Shown: positions 25,726 to 33,355 of the stretch, piece after piece | Layout: every line of letters starts with the position of its first letter | How positions within the stretch are numbered: the first letter of the stretch is position 1 | DNA from: Robiginitomaculum sp. | GTDB taxonomy: Bacteria; Pseudomonadota; Alphaproteobacteria; Caulobacterales; Maricaulaceae | DNA length: 52,344 nucleotides | NCBI GenBank assembly: GCA_002733495.1 | Contig: NVVV01000019.1 | Coordinates: forward strand, 1 to 52,344 | Direction of reading: 5' to 3' | Translations under genes and position numbers: made by a program | Notes under the pieces: model-generated | What the model saw: only the letters and a program-made list of their open reading frames with translations | Database searches by the model: none | What the model was told of the DNA's origin: nothing

Positions 25726-25836
25726 ATGAGCAATTTTCAAGAATACAGAAGCACACCCAAAAGCGGCCCAGGTTGCACCCCGGGCCGCTTCGGTGCCATT
25801 ATATTTGCCCTAACGCTTTGCTGCATGAGGGCTTAG
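25726..25836 (+). CDS. 36-codon small ORF with a hydrophobic tail and internal hairpin
   Basis: ATG at 25726, stop TAG at 25834-25836, with AAGGA at 8 nt. The leader CAGACGAAAAGGAC (25705-25718) is identical to that of ardC (24724-24737) and nearly the same as that of the next gene (25846-25858), which argues that it is translated. The product is polar at first, then FGAIIFALTLCC, a possible short membrane segment. The DNA contains a 9-bp perfect hairpin (AAGCGGCCC at 25761-25769, GGGCCGCTT at 25782-25790). It may be a small membrane protein or a leader peptide controlling the downstream gene. Confidence 0.5.
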   Translation: MSNFQEYRSTPKSGPGCTPGRFGAIIFALTLCCMRA

Positions 25837-25864
25837 GCACGGTTCCAGACGAAAGGAACACCAA

Positions 25865-26098
25865 ATGAATATCACAGAGCGAAAAGGTTTCGCAAGCGGT
25901 TCAACCGCCCGGCCTCTGGCCTACAGCGGCGCATGGGTCCGGGCCAGAATAGACGCCTCTGGGTTTTCCATCACAGATTTTGCCGCGCGTCTTGGCGTTT
26001 CGCGGGTCTGGGTGCATGTGCGCCTGCGCGCAGGTTGCACCACGCTGGACGCCTATGCCATCAACGCCCTGGCTGAGGGTCAGGGTCCAGAGGCCTGA
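25865..26098 (+). CDS. Small HTH-like protein, last gene of the ardC cassette
   Basis: A 77-residue product with the shared CAGACGAAAGGA leader. Residues 30-60 (DASGFSITDFAARLGVSRVWVHVRLRAG) have the pattern of a helix-turn-helix (F-A-A-R-L-G-V-S-R-x-x-V), so it may be a DNA-binding regulator of the cassette. The gene ends tail to tail with the leftward gene at 26080-26268, overlapping by 19 bp in REP-like DNA. Confidence 0.6.
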   Translation: MNITERKGFASGSTARPLAYSGAWVRARIDASGFSITDFAARLGVSRVWVHVRLRAGCTTLDAYAINALAEGQGPEA

Positions 26099-26268
26099 TC
26101 TTCCCCCTCTCCTTGTGGGAGAGGGTCGGGGTGAGGGGAAACAGAGCCAAGCATTGCTTTTTTCACATACTCTTCAGTGAAAGTTTTTTTACCTTCAAAT
26201 TCCTGCCGCGATGGAAGAATGCGAATGTTATACACGCGGCAAAATTTCAGTAGTTCTTTATTGGTCAT
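26080..26268 (-). CDS. Small phage protein with REP-encoded C-terminus
   Basis: A 62-residue product. The ATG at 26268 is chosen because GAGAG lies 6 nt before it. The first 40 residues are helical and basic (MTNKELLKFCRVYNIRIL). The last 20 residues, SPHPDPLPQGEGEDQASGP, are read from the REP-like palindrome at 26102-26138, a widespread artefact-like peptide. The original gene probably ended earlier and the repeat inserted at its 3' end. Function unknown. Confidence 0.5.
   Translation of the reverse strand: MTNKELLKFCRVYNIRILPSRQEFEGKKTFTEEYVKKAMLGSVSPHPDPLPQGEGEDQASGP
26102..26138. repeat. REP-like palindrome (family 1)
   Basis: TCCCCCTCTCCTTGTGGGAG followed by AGGGTCGGGGTGAGGGGA. Same family as the copies at 6282-6316, 6632-6666, 28452-28487, 32310-32343 and 43831-43937. 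It lies where the rightward cassette and the leftward early operon converge and could form a hairpin in either transcript. Confidence 0.8.
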
Positions 26269-26279
26269 TTTCAACTCTC

Positions 26280-26510
26280 TTAGCTCTCTGTCCAATCCTG
26301 CGCCCTAACCTCATCGGGAACTGCCCATAATTCAGGGTCAGTATAACGCTCATATGTGGCTAAAAGGCTCAAAGGGCCAAAGGCAAAGCCAACAGTGCCA
26401 TTGCCGTGACCTCTTTCCGCCAGAATTTCAAAATCCCAAGACAACAGATTAAACATGATCTGAAGTTCTATATCTGGGCGCAAGCGCCACATAGTCATTA
26501 ACGTATTCAT
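26280..26510 (-). CDS. Small phage protein of unknown function
   Basis: A 76-residue product. The ATG at 26510 is chosen for its GGAGG Shine-Dalgarno (5 nt) over an upstream in-frame start. The sequence is mixed with aromatic residues (W, F, Y) and an acidic C-terminus (VRAQDWTES); no signal or membrane segment is seen. It is among the last genes of the leftward early operon. No family recognised. Confidence 0.55.
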   Translation of the reverse strand: MNTLMTMWRLRPDIELQIMFNLLSWDFEILAERGHGNGTVGFAFGPLSLLATYERYTDPELWAVPDEVRAQDWTES

Positions 26511-26597
26511 TCTTACCTCCATTATTGGTGACACCGGCCAGCATGGCTATTTATGGCTACGCCCTTGTACGCCGCCGCAGAGCGTTTTGCCGCCAAT

Positions 26598-27209
26598 TCA
26601 GGATGCGCCGGTATTGCAAACAAGGCCCAACACATTGTTGATCACCTCCCACATTTCCTCTTGGGTTGGTTGGGTTTCTTCGGCAAAAGCATGATTATGA
26701 TCAGATAATTGTTTTTGAATGGGTAAAGCAATTCGCGCCCACTCTCTGCGTGTGGGTGTTTTTTCTATAACAGTGGCTGTTATTCTGTTTTTATGTCGTG
26801 GCCTTGAGCTATGGAATAGACCAGCGTTAAAGTTATATTCTGACCCGTCGCAAAGTGTGTACTCATGCAGGCTTCTGATAATCGTTGTATACATAGGCCT
26901 GTATTCGCTTAGGTCTTGCGCCCCTTTGGATGCGCCAATAATCTCGAAAACACAATGGCTGTGGATACCACCAAGGTTGTGTACCTCTCTGTATGTGGTG
27001 TGCACCAGACTTCCGAGGAGTATGTTGCTGCGCATGTGCCATCTGTGATCGTGGATTGTATCATCTTCCGCACGCGTTGCCGGTAAGTCTGGATGCCAGA
27101 TATGAAGTCTGTGGGTTTTATCTAAGTACAATTGTATAAAACCGTTTCCATGAAAACGTGGCGCATGTTCCGTAGTTTTTTGTAGGCCCGTGTTTAACAG
27201 ATTTTCCAT
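26598..27209 (-). CDS. Cupin-like phage protein of unknown function
   Basis: A 203-residue product. The ATG at 27209 is chosen because AAGGAG lies 7 nt before it; a longer open frame (from 27287) begins inside a REP-like repeat and gives the repeat-derived peptide ILRQAQDE. The centre (about residues 30-120) is rich in His and aromatic residues (H-I-W-H-P, H-D-H-R-W-H-M-R-S-N-I-L-L-G) with later H-S-H and a HSSRPRHKNR stretch. This pattern fits a double-stranded beta-helix (cupin) metal site, but I cannot assign a reaction. The gene is more AT-rich than its neighbours. Confidence 0.6.
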   Translation of the reverse strand: MENLLNTGLQKTTEHAPRFHGNGFIQLYLDKTHRLHIWHPDLPATRAEDDTIHDHRWHMRSNILLGSLVHTTYREVHNLGGIHSHCVFEIIGASKGAQDLSEYRPMYTTIIRSLHEYTLCDGSEYNFNAGLFHSSRPRHKNRITATVIEKTPTRREWARIALPIQKQLSDHNHAFAEETQPTQEEMWEVINNVLGLVCNTGAS

Positions 27210-27261
27210 ACCTATTCTCCTTTTTCCTCGCTCTCTGGCCGCGCCTGCCTCATTGGTTCCC

Positions 27262-27287
27262 TCATCCTGAGCCTGTCGAAGGATCAT
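27262..27287. repeat. Repeat family 2 copy (TCATCCTGAGCCTGTCGAAGGA)
   Basis: CTCATCCTGAGCCTGTCGAA plus GGATCAT, also present near 6539-6561 and in a longer diverged form at 33000-33060. It lies at the 3' end of the gene at 27284-27541 and upstream of the gene at 26598-27209. Confidence 0.75.
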
Positions 27288-27541
27288 GTCACCACCTCAT
27301 CCACATTTTGCTGGATCACTTCAAAACTGATGGCAATAACTTCGGGATTATCGGCCCAAGCCTCGCCCGGCTTTTTGCCGTGCAGACTGTCCCACAAATC
27401 CAGAAACGGCTGCATCGGAGGAACGGGCCGCACGCCCATATCAACGCCTTCTGCAATAACGTCTGGAATACGCATTTTCCATATTTTTTGCCGCTGCACC
27501 TCGGTCACGCGCAAGGTCAGGCGCGATGCCCACCGGGGCAT
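27284..27541 (-). pseudogene. C-terminal part of a frameshifted phage gene (see 27441-27725)
   Basis: An 85-residue frame starting MPRWASRLTLRVTEVQ. In intact relatives of this phage family a single protein starts with I-P-I-L-F-S-G-x-M-V-R-A-L-L and later carries S-I-H-M-P-R-W-A-S-R-L-T-L. Here the two parts lie in different frames. Reading this frame upstream of its ATG gives WIRTRARIHMPRWA, the expected preceding residues, so the ATG is an internal Met and not a true start. The frame ends beside a family 2 repeat. It may still be made as a separate protein by reinitiation. Confidence 0.6.
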
Positions 27542-27725
27542 ATGAATTCTGGCGCGGGTGCGGATCCAGTGTTTTTCTCAGTTGAAATTGCTCGCGCACC
27601 CACAAAAGATCACCCACCTCGATCTTGTTCCAGATATTCGTGGGAATGCGGCGGGTCTGGGTCTTTCGCCCAGAAAGCAAGGCGCGAACCATTGCACCGG
27701 AAAACAGGATAGGTATGGTTTTCAT
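27441..27725 (-). pseudogene. N-terminal part of a frameshifted phage gene (ASCH-like)
   Basis: The true start ATG at 27725 overlaps the stop of the methylase gene (ATGA). The first 45 residues (MKTIPILFSGAMVRALLSGR, then KTQTRR and GDLLWVRE) match a widespread phage protein resembling ASCH-domain or so-called morphogenetic proteins. After the A5 run at 27572-27576 (T5 on the plus strand) the frame becomes an unlikely Arg/Pro-rich tail. Removing one A joins it to the 27284-27541 frame. Either a real frameshift, a sequencing error, or recoding. Confidence 0.65.
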
Positions 27726-28438
27726 GATGTATCTCCCTTTTCCATGGCCTCACAACACGCCGCGAAACAGGCCATTTTCTCCGCGTCCGGTAGACGTGCG
27801 AGGCGATGGCCCCATCGTTTTGATTTCTTGCTAATACGCCAGCGCTCGGCGCTGTTTTCCCCGGCAATGGTGTGCCAGAATGGCTTGTACTGCGCATAAT
27901 TCATCCATAAGCATTCGGTGCGCACACCGCCCCGCGTCATGGCCTGAAACTCGGTTTTGCGCCAATCGTCCAGCATCTCGTCATAGAGCGCAGATGGGTA
28001 GCCAGACAGGATCATATCACATTCCAGCGCTTTGAGCGCGCTCAATAGCGCCACATGGTCATCATGGGTAAAATCATGGGCGTATCTGTGGCGGCTTGTC
28101 CGGGTTTCCAGCATATAAGGTGGGTCAGCATAGATCAAAACCTTGCCATAGCTTGGGTCGCCACCGCTTAGGATCGGACCAGGCTCCATCTGACGCAAAT
28201 ACCAAAGTGCATCCTTATTCAGTATTTCAGTACCTTCAGGGTAGCCAAATTTGGCGACGACGGATCTGTCGATCTCAACACCAATGGTGCGCATGGCCGC
28301 TATGCCCAAGGCCGCACGGCGGTTCATGATCGCACCAGAGCCTAAAAACAACTCGATATACGTATCATGGGGCGGCATTGCACCAAGTATGCGCTGCCAC
28401 GTTCCAGACTGTGTTTTGGCTCCCAAATAACTAGTCAT
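27722..28438 (-). CDS. Phage DNA adenine methyltransferase (Dam-like N6-adenine)
   Basis: A 238-residue protein, normal for phage Dam-type enzymes. The AdoMet-binding motif is FLGSGAIM (residues 31-38; the usual family form is F-x-G-x-G) and the catalytic motif is DPPY (105-108), preceded by YADP. Motif order (AdoMet site before DPPY) is that of the alpha group. The start overlaps the stop of the upstream gene (ATGA). It sits in the early operon, so it would modify phage DNA before packaging, probably against host restriction. Target sequence not predictable. Confidence 0.87.
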   Translation of the reverse strand: MTSYLGAKTQSGTWQRILGAMPPHDTYIELFLGSGAIMNRRAALGIAAMRTIGVEIDRSVVAKFGYPEGTEILNKDALWYLRQMEPGPILSGGDPSYGKVLIYADPPYMLETRTSRHRYAHDFTHDDHVALLSALKALECDMILSGYPSALYDEMLDDWRKTEFQAMTRGGVRTECLWMNYAQYKPFWHTIAGENSAERWRISKKSKRWGHRLARLPDAEKMACFAACCEAMEKGDTS

Positions 28439-28773
28439 TCCGCCACCTTTGTCCCCTCTTCTTTGGGGAGAGGGTTAGGGTGAGGGGCTACTGACGCCGC
28501 AAACATATCTTCGGTTTGCGGACATCGCGGCGGCGCTTCTGGGTCGGCGTCTTTATGCAAAAAGGCTATGCATGTGGGCTGGTTATTGTCCTGGAGGATC
28601 CATTCAGGCGGATAATCCACATCGGTGATGTCAATGCATATGGCATCGTCTAAAATGGCGCAGGAAAATTCATCAAGGCGCCATTTCTGACAAATATAGC
28701 AATGGGCCTCCATAAAGGCCTCGCCCTCCGTGGCATTTGATGGCCGAAAAAGCCGTATGCGCTCCACGGTCAT
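28435..28773 (-). CDS. Cys-containing small phage protein with REP-encoded C-terminus
   Basis: A 112-residue product. The ATG at 28773 overlaps the upstream stop (ATGA); a GTG two codons later is better spaced from GGGAG and is the alternative. Cysteines at about 25, 28, 38 and 46 include a C-Y-I-C pair and may bind a metal. The last 18 residues, APHPNPLPKEEGTKVAE, are read from the REP-like palindrome at 28452-28487. No family recognised. Confidence 0.6.
   Translation of the reverse strand: MTVERIRLFRPSNATEGEAFMEAHCYICQKWRLDEFSCAILDDAICIDITDVDYPPEWILQDNNQPTCIAFLHKDADPEAPPRCPQTEDMFAASVAPHPNPLPKEEGTKVAE
28452..28487. repeat. REP-like palindrome (family 1) within a gene end
   Basis: TCCCCTCTTCTTTGGGGAG followed by AGGGTTAGGGTGAGGGGC. 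It encodes the C-terminal residues of the gene at 28435-28773. Confidence 0.8.
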
Positions 28774-28961
28774 CTCCCTAACGCCGCGAGCAAATCACCA
28801 ACATCGCGGCGGGAAAGATCAAAGCGCTGCATCGCCCAATCCGCAAACGTTTTGACAGAGCAATGCTTTTCGATAAGCAGGTTCCAGTCGGCATCAAAAA
28901 CGTACCAGATGCAGGCTTGGTACTTTCCGCCCTGAATGTAATATTTTGGCACGCCGGACAT
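28770..28961 (-). CDS. Small phage protein of unknown function
   Basis: A 63-residue product, packed between genes with overlapping start and stop codons on both sides. It has an aromatic first half (YYIQGGKYQACIWYVFDADW) and a helical second half. Beta-hairpin plus helix is likely. No family recognised; coding status is supported by the tight operon overlap. Confidence 0.55.
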   Translation of the reverse strand: MSGVPKYYIQGGKYQACIWYVFDADWNLLIEKHCSVKTFADWAMQRFDLSRRDVGDLLAALGR

Positions 28962-29308
28962 CAGTACGGCACCGCAAGTGCTCTCGCGGCAGCGAGTATC
29001 TGCGACGTCATATCCGAAGGGGTGTTGCGCACACGCAGGTCTTCACCATCATTTGTAAAGACTAAGCCTTCAATTGACCCATCATCAGCAACCCTTGGAA
29101 CAGCCTTAGCAATCTCATTCACTTTGAGAATGGCGACCTCAGTACTGCCACAGGAAATAAACTCATCCAGCATCACAAATCCGGCTTTATTGGCCTCCTT
29201 TACGCGATCATCAGGGACGGTTTCATTTAAAACCTCAACCTCTAACTTCCGATCCTCCGGCACACCAGAAACCCCATAGGCAAACCCCATATCAGCACCA
29301 TCACCCAT
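28961..29308 (-). CDS. Phage protein of unknown function
   Basis: A 115-residue acidic protein whose ATG overlaps the helicase stop (TAATG). No signal or membrane segment; mixed alpha/beta with one Cys (ISCGSTE). It lies between the helicase and small genes of the early operon. No family recognised. Confidence 0.55.
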   Translation of the reverse strand: MGDGADMGFAYGVSGVPEDRKLEVEVLNETVPDDRVKEANKAGFVMLDEFISCGSTEVAILKVNEIAKAVPRVADDGSIEGLVFTNDGEDLRVRNTPSDMTSQILAAARALAVPY

Positions 29309-31185
29309 TATTCTTCTCCTTCATCTTCGCCGGGTACATCACCCGCCGCTTCAATAAAATCTTTTAAACTGATCAAGGTGCCACGGGTCACCGCACCGCC
29401 AATGCGCCCGGTACCAGATTTCCACAGCGTGTTGGGGGATTGGCGCAAGGCGGTGACCCAAACACCATGGGCACCGGGCTGGCCCTGCCAGATAGAGTTT
29501 TGAAAAAGCGTAGCTAAAGCCGGGTGTGAATTTGGGATCAACAATTGTGCACTATTAAAATCTTCGGGCTTTCCTTTGGGAAACACCACGCCCAGCCCGA
29601 CCCTGACCAGCTCGCGCCGCACGCGCGCAATATCAGCCCATTCCCGGTCATCGTCCTGCGCGTATCGGCCCTGCTTCGTTGCCAATCTCCAGGCCTCAAA
29701 CACTTCTTGCACAGACCGCTTGGCGCTGCCGCGATAGGCATCCACCGGCACGCTGACCATATGTCGCCAGCAATTCTTCCAATTGGGGGTTACGCTTTCA
29801 AATTCCACCAACCGTTTGGCATCCAGCATCTCGCCCCACCATTTAAGGGTTTTTTGATCCGGCGCATCATCATGGATCGCCATATGGGCAAAGGCGGCCA
29901 GCGTGCCAAAAATATCGGCACTGCGTCCATTATGCCCGGCCTCGGATTTCAAATAGCTTCGAAATTGATGCAAGACATCATTTAGCCGGGGCCACCAATC
30001 AACCAGGCGACGCAGCAATTGCGTCCCCATCTCACGCAATTCAGCGGCATCTAACTGCGGCTCTTCGGCCCCTTTCGGCACGGGCCGTAAATCCAGCATC
30101 GCCATGCGCGAGCGATCTTGTGGCAACAAGCTGGGCGCATTAATAGATGAGAACATAAAACATGATCGGACTATGACCCGGCTGCCTGTGCCGTCTGCGC
30201 CGCCTCGATGCAGTGACCCACCCGACGCGGCGATACGGGCCAGCTTGATAAGGGCTTGTGCTTTGCGGGTGTCGGCTTCGGCCTCGGCCTCATCAATCGC
30301 CACCGGCAAGCTGTCTTGCTTCATCGCCTGATAGATCCCCGCCGCCGTTGTGTCCTCCGCTTGCAGTAGTAAGTCGCCCATGACAAATTTCAGGACACTT
30401 TGCAAAGACGATTTTCCGACAGCGGCATCGCCGGTAACAAACACCACAGGACGCCAGGGCAAAGCCCCGCCCAGCATGGCCGCACCAACCCAACCCAGTA
30501 TGAGATGGCTATCCAGCGTGGGTCGTGCCCAATACCAGCTCTGAAACAGCGATAATAATAAATCGCCAACCCCGTCCGTACCGGCGGGCTGGGCATTCTC
30601 GGCGGGTTTCATCACCGGCGGGCGCGATGGATAGACATAGCCGTCCATTTCGCCGCAGCCCAAATCTTCAAATCCGTCCAGCAAAACCTCACGGCCCGTG
30701 TGCAAGATTAACCGGCCATCATCGCTGACCCACGCCCCGCGTCCACGTACCTTTTCTATCGCCGACCAACTGCCTTTATTGGCGGCGGCGGCAAACAAAT
30801 GCGCAAGGGCCTTTTGTTGGTCAAAGTTATCTTGATAATTCCCCTCTTTGCTCCGCTGTGGCCAGGCCCAGCGCGGGTATTGATAGGCCGGTGAAAACAG
30901 ATCCTGAATATATGATTTTCCACACTTACTCGGCGTTAATTCCGTCACGCAGCCCTTGGCGTCCAAAAAGTAATATATTGACCCATCAAAACCCAAAGGC
31001 GTAACCGGCGCATTGGGCGGCATGCCCCATTGATCCGGGTCCCAATCGCCGGGCTTTACCCCGGCTAAGGCTTTGCCAGGGGTAAGATCGGCAATCTCGG
31101 CTTTTAAATGCGGGCGGCGCGGCGCACCCATGGCCCTTTTGGCCGCCTCGGTACGTTCGGGCATGAATGCGACCTTTTCAGTCAT
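29308..31185 (-). CDS. Phage replication helicase/primase-associated ATPase
   Basis: A 625-residue protein with Walker A GDAAVGKSS (residues 252-260) and Walker B-like LPVAIDEAEAE about 50 residues later, followed by a sensor-like FMFSSINAPSLLP motif. This is the pattern of phage and plasmid AAA+/SF3-type replicative helicases that lie beside a Toprim primase. The N-terminal 200 residues are of unknown fold with aromatic repeats (YQYPRWAWPQRS), and the C-terminal 150 may bind DNA. It starts with an ATGA overlap with the primase gene, so the two are co-translated and likely work as the phage replisome core. Confidence 0.8.
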   Translation of the reverse strand: MTEKVAFMPERTEAAKRAMGAPRRPHLKAEIADLTPGKALAGVKPGDWDPDQWGMPPNAPVTPLGFDGSIYYFLDAKGCVTELTPSKCGKSYIQDLFSPAYQYPRWAWPQRSKEGNYQDNFDQQKALAHLFAAAANKGSWSAIEKVRGRGAWVSDDGRLILHTGREVLLDGFEDLGCGEMDGYVYPSRPPVMKPAENAQPAGTDGVGDLLLSLFQSWYWARPTLDSHLILGWVGAAMLGGALPWRPVVFVTGDAAVGKSSLQSVLKFVMGDLLLQAEDTTAAGIYQAMKQDSLPVAIDEAEAEADTRKAQALIKLARIAASGGSLHRGGADGTGSRVIVRSCFMFSSINAPSLLPQDRSRMAMLDLRPVPKGAEEPQLDAAELREMGTQLLRRLVDWWPRLNDVLHQFRSYLKSEAGHNGRSADIFGTLAAFAHMAIHDDAPDQKTLKWWGEMLDAKRLVEFESVTPNWKNCWRHMVSVPVDAYRGSAKRSVQEVFEAWRLATKQGRYAQDDDREWADIARVRRELVRVGLGVVFPKGKPEDFNSAQLLIPNSHPALATLFQNSIWQGQPGAHGVWVTALRQSPNTLWKSGTGRIGGAVTRGTLISLKDFIEAAGDVPGEDEGEE

Positions 31186-32294
31186 TTCGTTCCATTCCAG
31201 GCTTCATTGGCATCCTTGGCCTGCACCGGGCGGCGCTCATAAAAGGCCCGGGATCCCGCTTGCGCCATCAGATTGTTTCTGGCCTTGCCATAGGCGGCAC
31301 GCGCCTTGCTGTCCGGCGGGTCATTATCCGCAAATATATGAATTTCCTGCGCCATCGGGGGCAGGGCCAACGCACCAATATTACCCAGGCTTCCCGCCGC
31401 CCAGACGCGCCAGTCCGGCCATAACGCCGCGACCACCAGGGCATCCTCAATGCCTTCGGTAATGGCCAGCGTATAAGGCTCACTTTCGCTCTCAGCCATT
31501 TGTGGCGACAGGCGGCTTTTGCCCTTGCTGACAAACACAGCGCATCCGCGCACATCGCCTTTCATGCGCTTGACTACCGGCAAAGCGGCCTTGCGACCAT
31601 CATCGGTCAGCGCGGTCATGTGTACGGCGCGAATGCACCCCGTGCCGGTTTGCTGCCAGTCACACATACAGGCCAGCATATACCCCACATGATCCTCGCG
31701 GGCTTGGCTCAGCTTCGCCCAGACCAGCGCCCCGGGCGGACGTGGCAATTGGTCCATGGGAATATGCCGCTCACCCGCCAGATAAGCCCAGACCGGGCTA
31801 TAGCGCAGATCCTCGCCGCTTTTGCGTGCACTCAGCCACCATGATCGCGCTTTTGCCGCCGTTTCATTCCGCCGCTCTTGCTCGGCCCTCTCGGCTTTTT
31901 TTTGCGCGGACTGGGCGGCGGCAAGACGCTGTTTCTTTGCCTCGGGGTTTTCTGCTTTGTATTTTTGCCCCGGACGATCTTCCATACCCAGCCAGTTTTT
32001 GAGCCAGCCAATGGCCTGGCCCCGTTGCTCTTTGCTTTTGTAACCACCGGAACCAAAGGCAAAATACGACACAAAGTCGATCACATCACCGCCATCATCG
32101 CCGCCAAAATCCTTCCAGCGCCCGGCATGCGGCCCGGCAACATCAATGGCCAGACTGCCCCGCGCTTTATGGGCCTTGGTGCTTGGTGGCCAATACCGAT
32201 TGCCATCGCGGACACCGCCCGGTGCAAAATGCACCGCCAGTTCGGCCATGCGGCCAAGCGCGGCGACTTTAAGTTGGGAAACCTCGACACTCAT
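31182..32294 (-). CDS. Phage Toprim-domain DNA primase
   Basis: A protein of 370 residues from the ATG at 32294. A longer frame opens with GTG at 32381, but its first 29 codons run through a REP-like palindrome and give PSPQPSPQGEG. The ATG has no strong Shine-Dalgarno, so the start is uncertain. The N-terminal part contains W-K-D-F-G-G-D-D-G-G-D-V-I-D, a strand-and-loop typical of primase zinc-finger-like regions that have lost their cysteines. The middle is a charged helix (QKKAERAEQERRNE). The C-terminal third is a Toprim domain with ITEGIEDALV (catalytic Glu) and IFADND (D-x-D). It primes phage replication together with the helicase encoded next. Confidence 0.8.
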   Translation of the reverse strand: MSVEVSQLKVAALGRMAELAVHFAPGGVRDGNRYWPPSTKAHKARGSLAIDVAGPHAGRWKDFGGDDGGDVIDFVSYFAFGSGGYKSKEQRGQAIGWLKNWLGMEDRPGQKYKAENPEAKKQRLAAAQSAQKKAERAEQERRNETAAKARSWWLSARKSGEDLRYSPVWAYLAGERHIPMDQLPRPPGALVWAKLSQAREDHVGYMLACMCDWQQTGTGCIRAVHMTALTDDGRKAALPVVKRMKGDVRGCAVFVSKGKSRLSPQMAESESEPYTLAITEGIEDALVVAALWPDWRVWAAGSLGNIGALALPPMAQEIHIFADNDPPDSKARAAYGKARNNLMAQAGSRAFYERRPVQAKDANEAWNGTK

Positions 32295-32309
32295 GCCAGC
32301 GCACGCACG

Positions 32310-32343
32310 CCCCTCTCCCTGGGGAGAGGGTTGGGGTGAGGGG
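32310..32343. repeat. REP-like palindrome (family 1) before the primase start
   Basis: CCCCTCTCCCTGGGGAGAGG followed by GTTGGGGTGAGGGG. It lies 15 bp upstream of the primase ATG and would place a strong hairpin next to its ribosome binding site. Confidence 0.8.
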
Positions 32344-32394
32344 CGCGTGGCCGGATTGTTTCGCCAGACACCAAGAGCCACAGGCGGGTACGTC

Positions 32395-32679
32395 TCATGC
32401 CCCTACCTCTACGGCTTCATATTTTTGATGAAACACTTGTGGCTTGCAGGGATAAAACTCGCCTAACAAACCCTTGATGATAAAATCACCGGGGCTAGCC
32501 GTCATTGAGCCTTCCAGCGTTTGAATGGTCATGTATTCCGGCTCAAGCATTCGCTCGTCATAAGATATGACGCTGCCAGTCGCCCACTTTATGATCGCCA
32601 TGGCGTTAACGTCTGTACCATCAAACTCTATCGCCTCGATCTGGCAGGACTTGGTTCTATATTGAATTGGTTTGGTCAT
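32395..32679 (-). CDS. Conserved small phage protein (PGD-type)
   Basis: A 94-residue product ending SMTASPGDFIIKGLLGEFYPC then KPQVFHQKYEAVE. The string P-G-D-x-I-I-x-G-x-x-G-E-F-Y-P-C-K-P is typical of a widespread small phage protein that has no known function. Mixed beta structure. It lies in the early operon upstream of the primase. Confidence 0.7.
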   Translation of the reverse strand: MTKPIQYRTKSCQIEAIEFDGTDVNAMAIIKWATGSVISYDERMLEPEYMTIQTLEGSMTASPGDFIIKGLLGEFYPCKPQVFHQKYEAVEVGA

Positions 32680-32681
32680 AA

Positions 32682-32975
32682 TTATACGTCCTCTTTTCTT
32701 TGCCGCGCACGGCGCAGCCCTTCACACATTTCAAAAATTATCGGTGACAAAATTTCCCGATCGCTATCACTGGTGCGGGTGGCCCAGGCCCCACAAAACC
32801 GGCACATCATTTTGAATAAAAATGGATCGGGGGTCTGGGCCGCATCAAGATCACCAACCATCACCAGCGCCTCTTGCATTTCAAGACGGGCCTTTACCCC
32901 AAGGCCACCATCGGCGTGGCTTTCCACCAGCCGCCGCACACTGATCATAAACCGATACCAAAGCGGAAGGGTCAT
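32682..32975 (-). CDS. Small phage protein of unknown function
   Basis: A 97-residue helical protein with a CRFCGAW motif (about residues 58-64) and another Cys near the C-terminus (FEMCEGLRRARQRKEDV). It could carry a metal site but only three cysteines are seen. Its ATGA overlaps the previous gene's stop and it ends 2 bp before the next gene. No family recognised. Confidence 0.55.
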   Translation of the reverse strand: MTLPLWYRFMISVRRLVESHADGGLGVKARLEMQEALVMVGDLDAAQTPDPFLFKMMCRFCGAWATRTSDSDREILSPIIFEMCEGLRRARQRKEDV

Positions 32976-33355
32976 GATGGCCCCGCAATTTCTCTGCCCT
33001 CATCCTGAGCTTCCTCATCCTGAGGGATTTCTGCAAGAAATTGTCTCGAAGGACGAAGGATGCCGGAATATGCTGCGGTCAGAACTGGCGGCAGACCGAT
33101 CAACAATAAAATCATTACGCAGGAAAGAAAAACAGCCATAAGAAAAGCGCGCCAGAGCGGTCTAGCGGGGGGCTGACGCTCTGGCGCGAGTTGCCGCACT
33201 GTTGAGCGAGGGGATGTCAACAGGCGCGGCATTTGCGTAACAGGTGTGCAAGTGGCATTGCGCGCGCGCCATGCCAAAGCCGTTTCGCGGGCATAAAGCT
33301 GCCCCAAAGCTGTAGGGAAATAACATCTAAATTTAAGGCTGAAAGATTTGGTCAT
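32972..33355 (-). CDS. Small membrane protein with repeat-derived C-terminus
   Basis: A 127-residue product. Residues about 70-95 (FLMAVFLSCVMILLLIGLPP) form one clear membrane segment; the N-terminal half is basic. The last 30 residues, including RPSRQFLAEIPQDEE, are read from the family 2 repeat at 33000-33090, a known repeat-derived peptide style. The original gene probably ended or continued differently before the repeat inserted. The start overlaps the upstream stop (ATGA). Confidence 0.5.
   Translation of the reverse strand: MTKSFSLKFRCYFPTALGQLYARETALAWRARNATCTPVTQMPRLLTSPRSTVRQLAPERQPPARPLWRAFLMAVFLSCVMILLLIGLPPVLTAAYSGILRPSRQFLAEIPQDEEAQDEGREIAGPS
33000..33100. repeat. Repeat family 2, longer composite copy
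   Basis: CATCCTGAGC and CATCCTGAGGGATTTCTGCA, then TCGAAGGACGAAGGAT and TGCGGTCAGAACTGGCGGCA. The last part matches units in the 6236-6697 block, so the two loci share at least two repeat modules. Confidence 0.7.
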
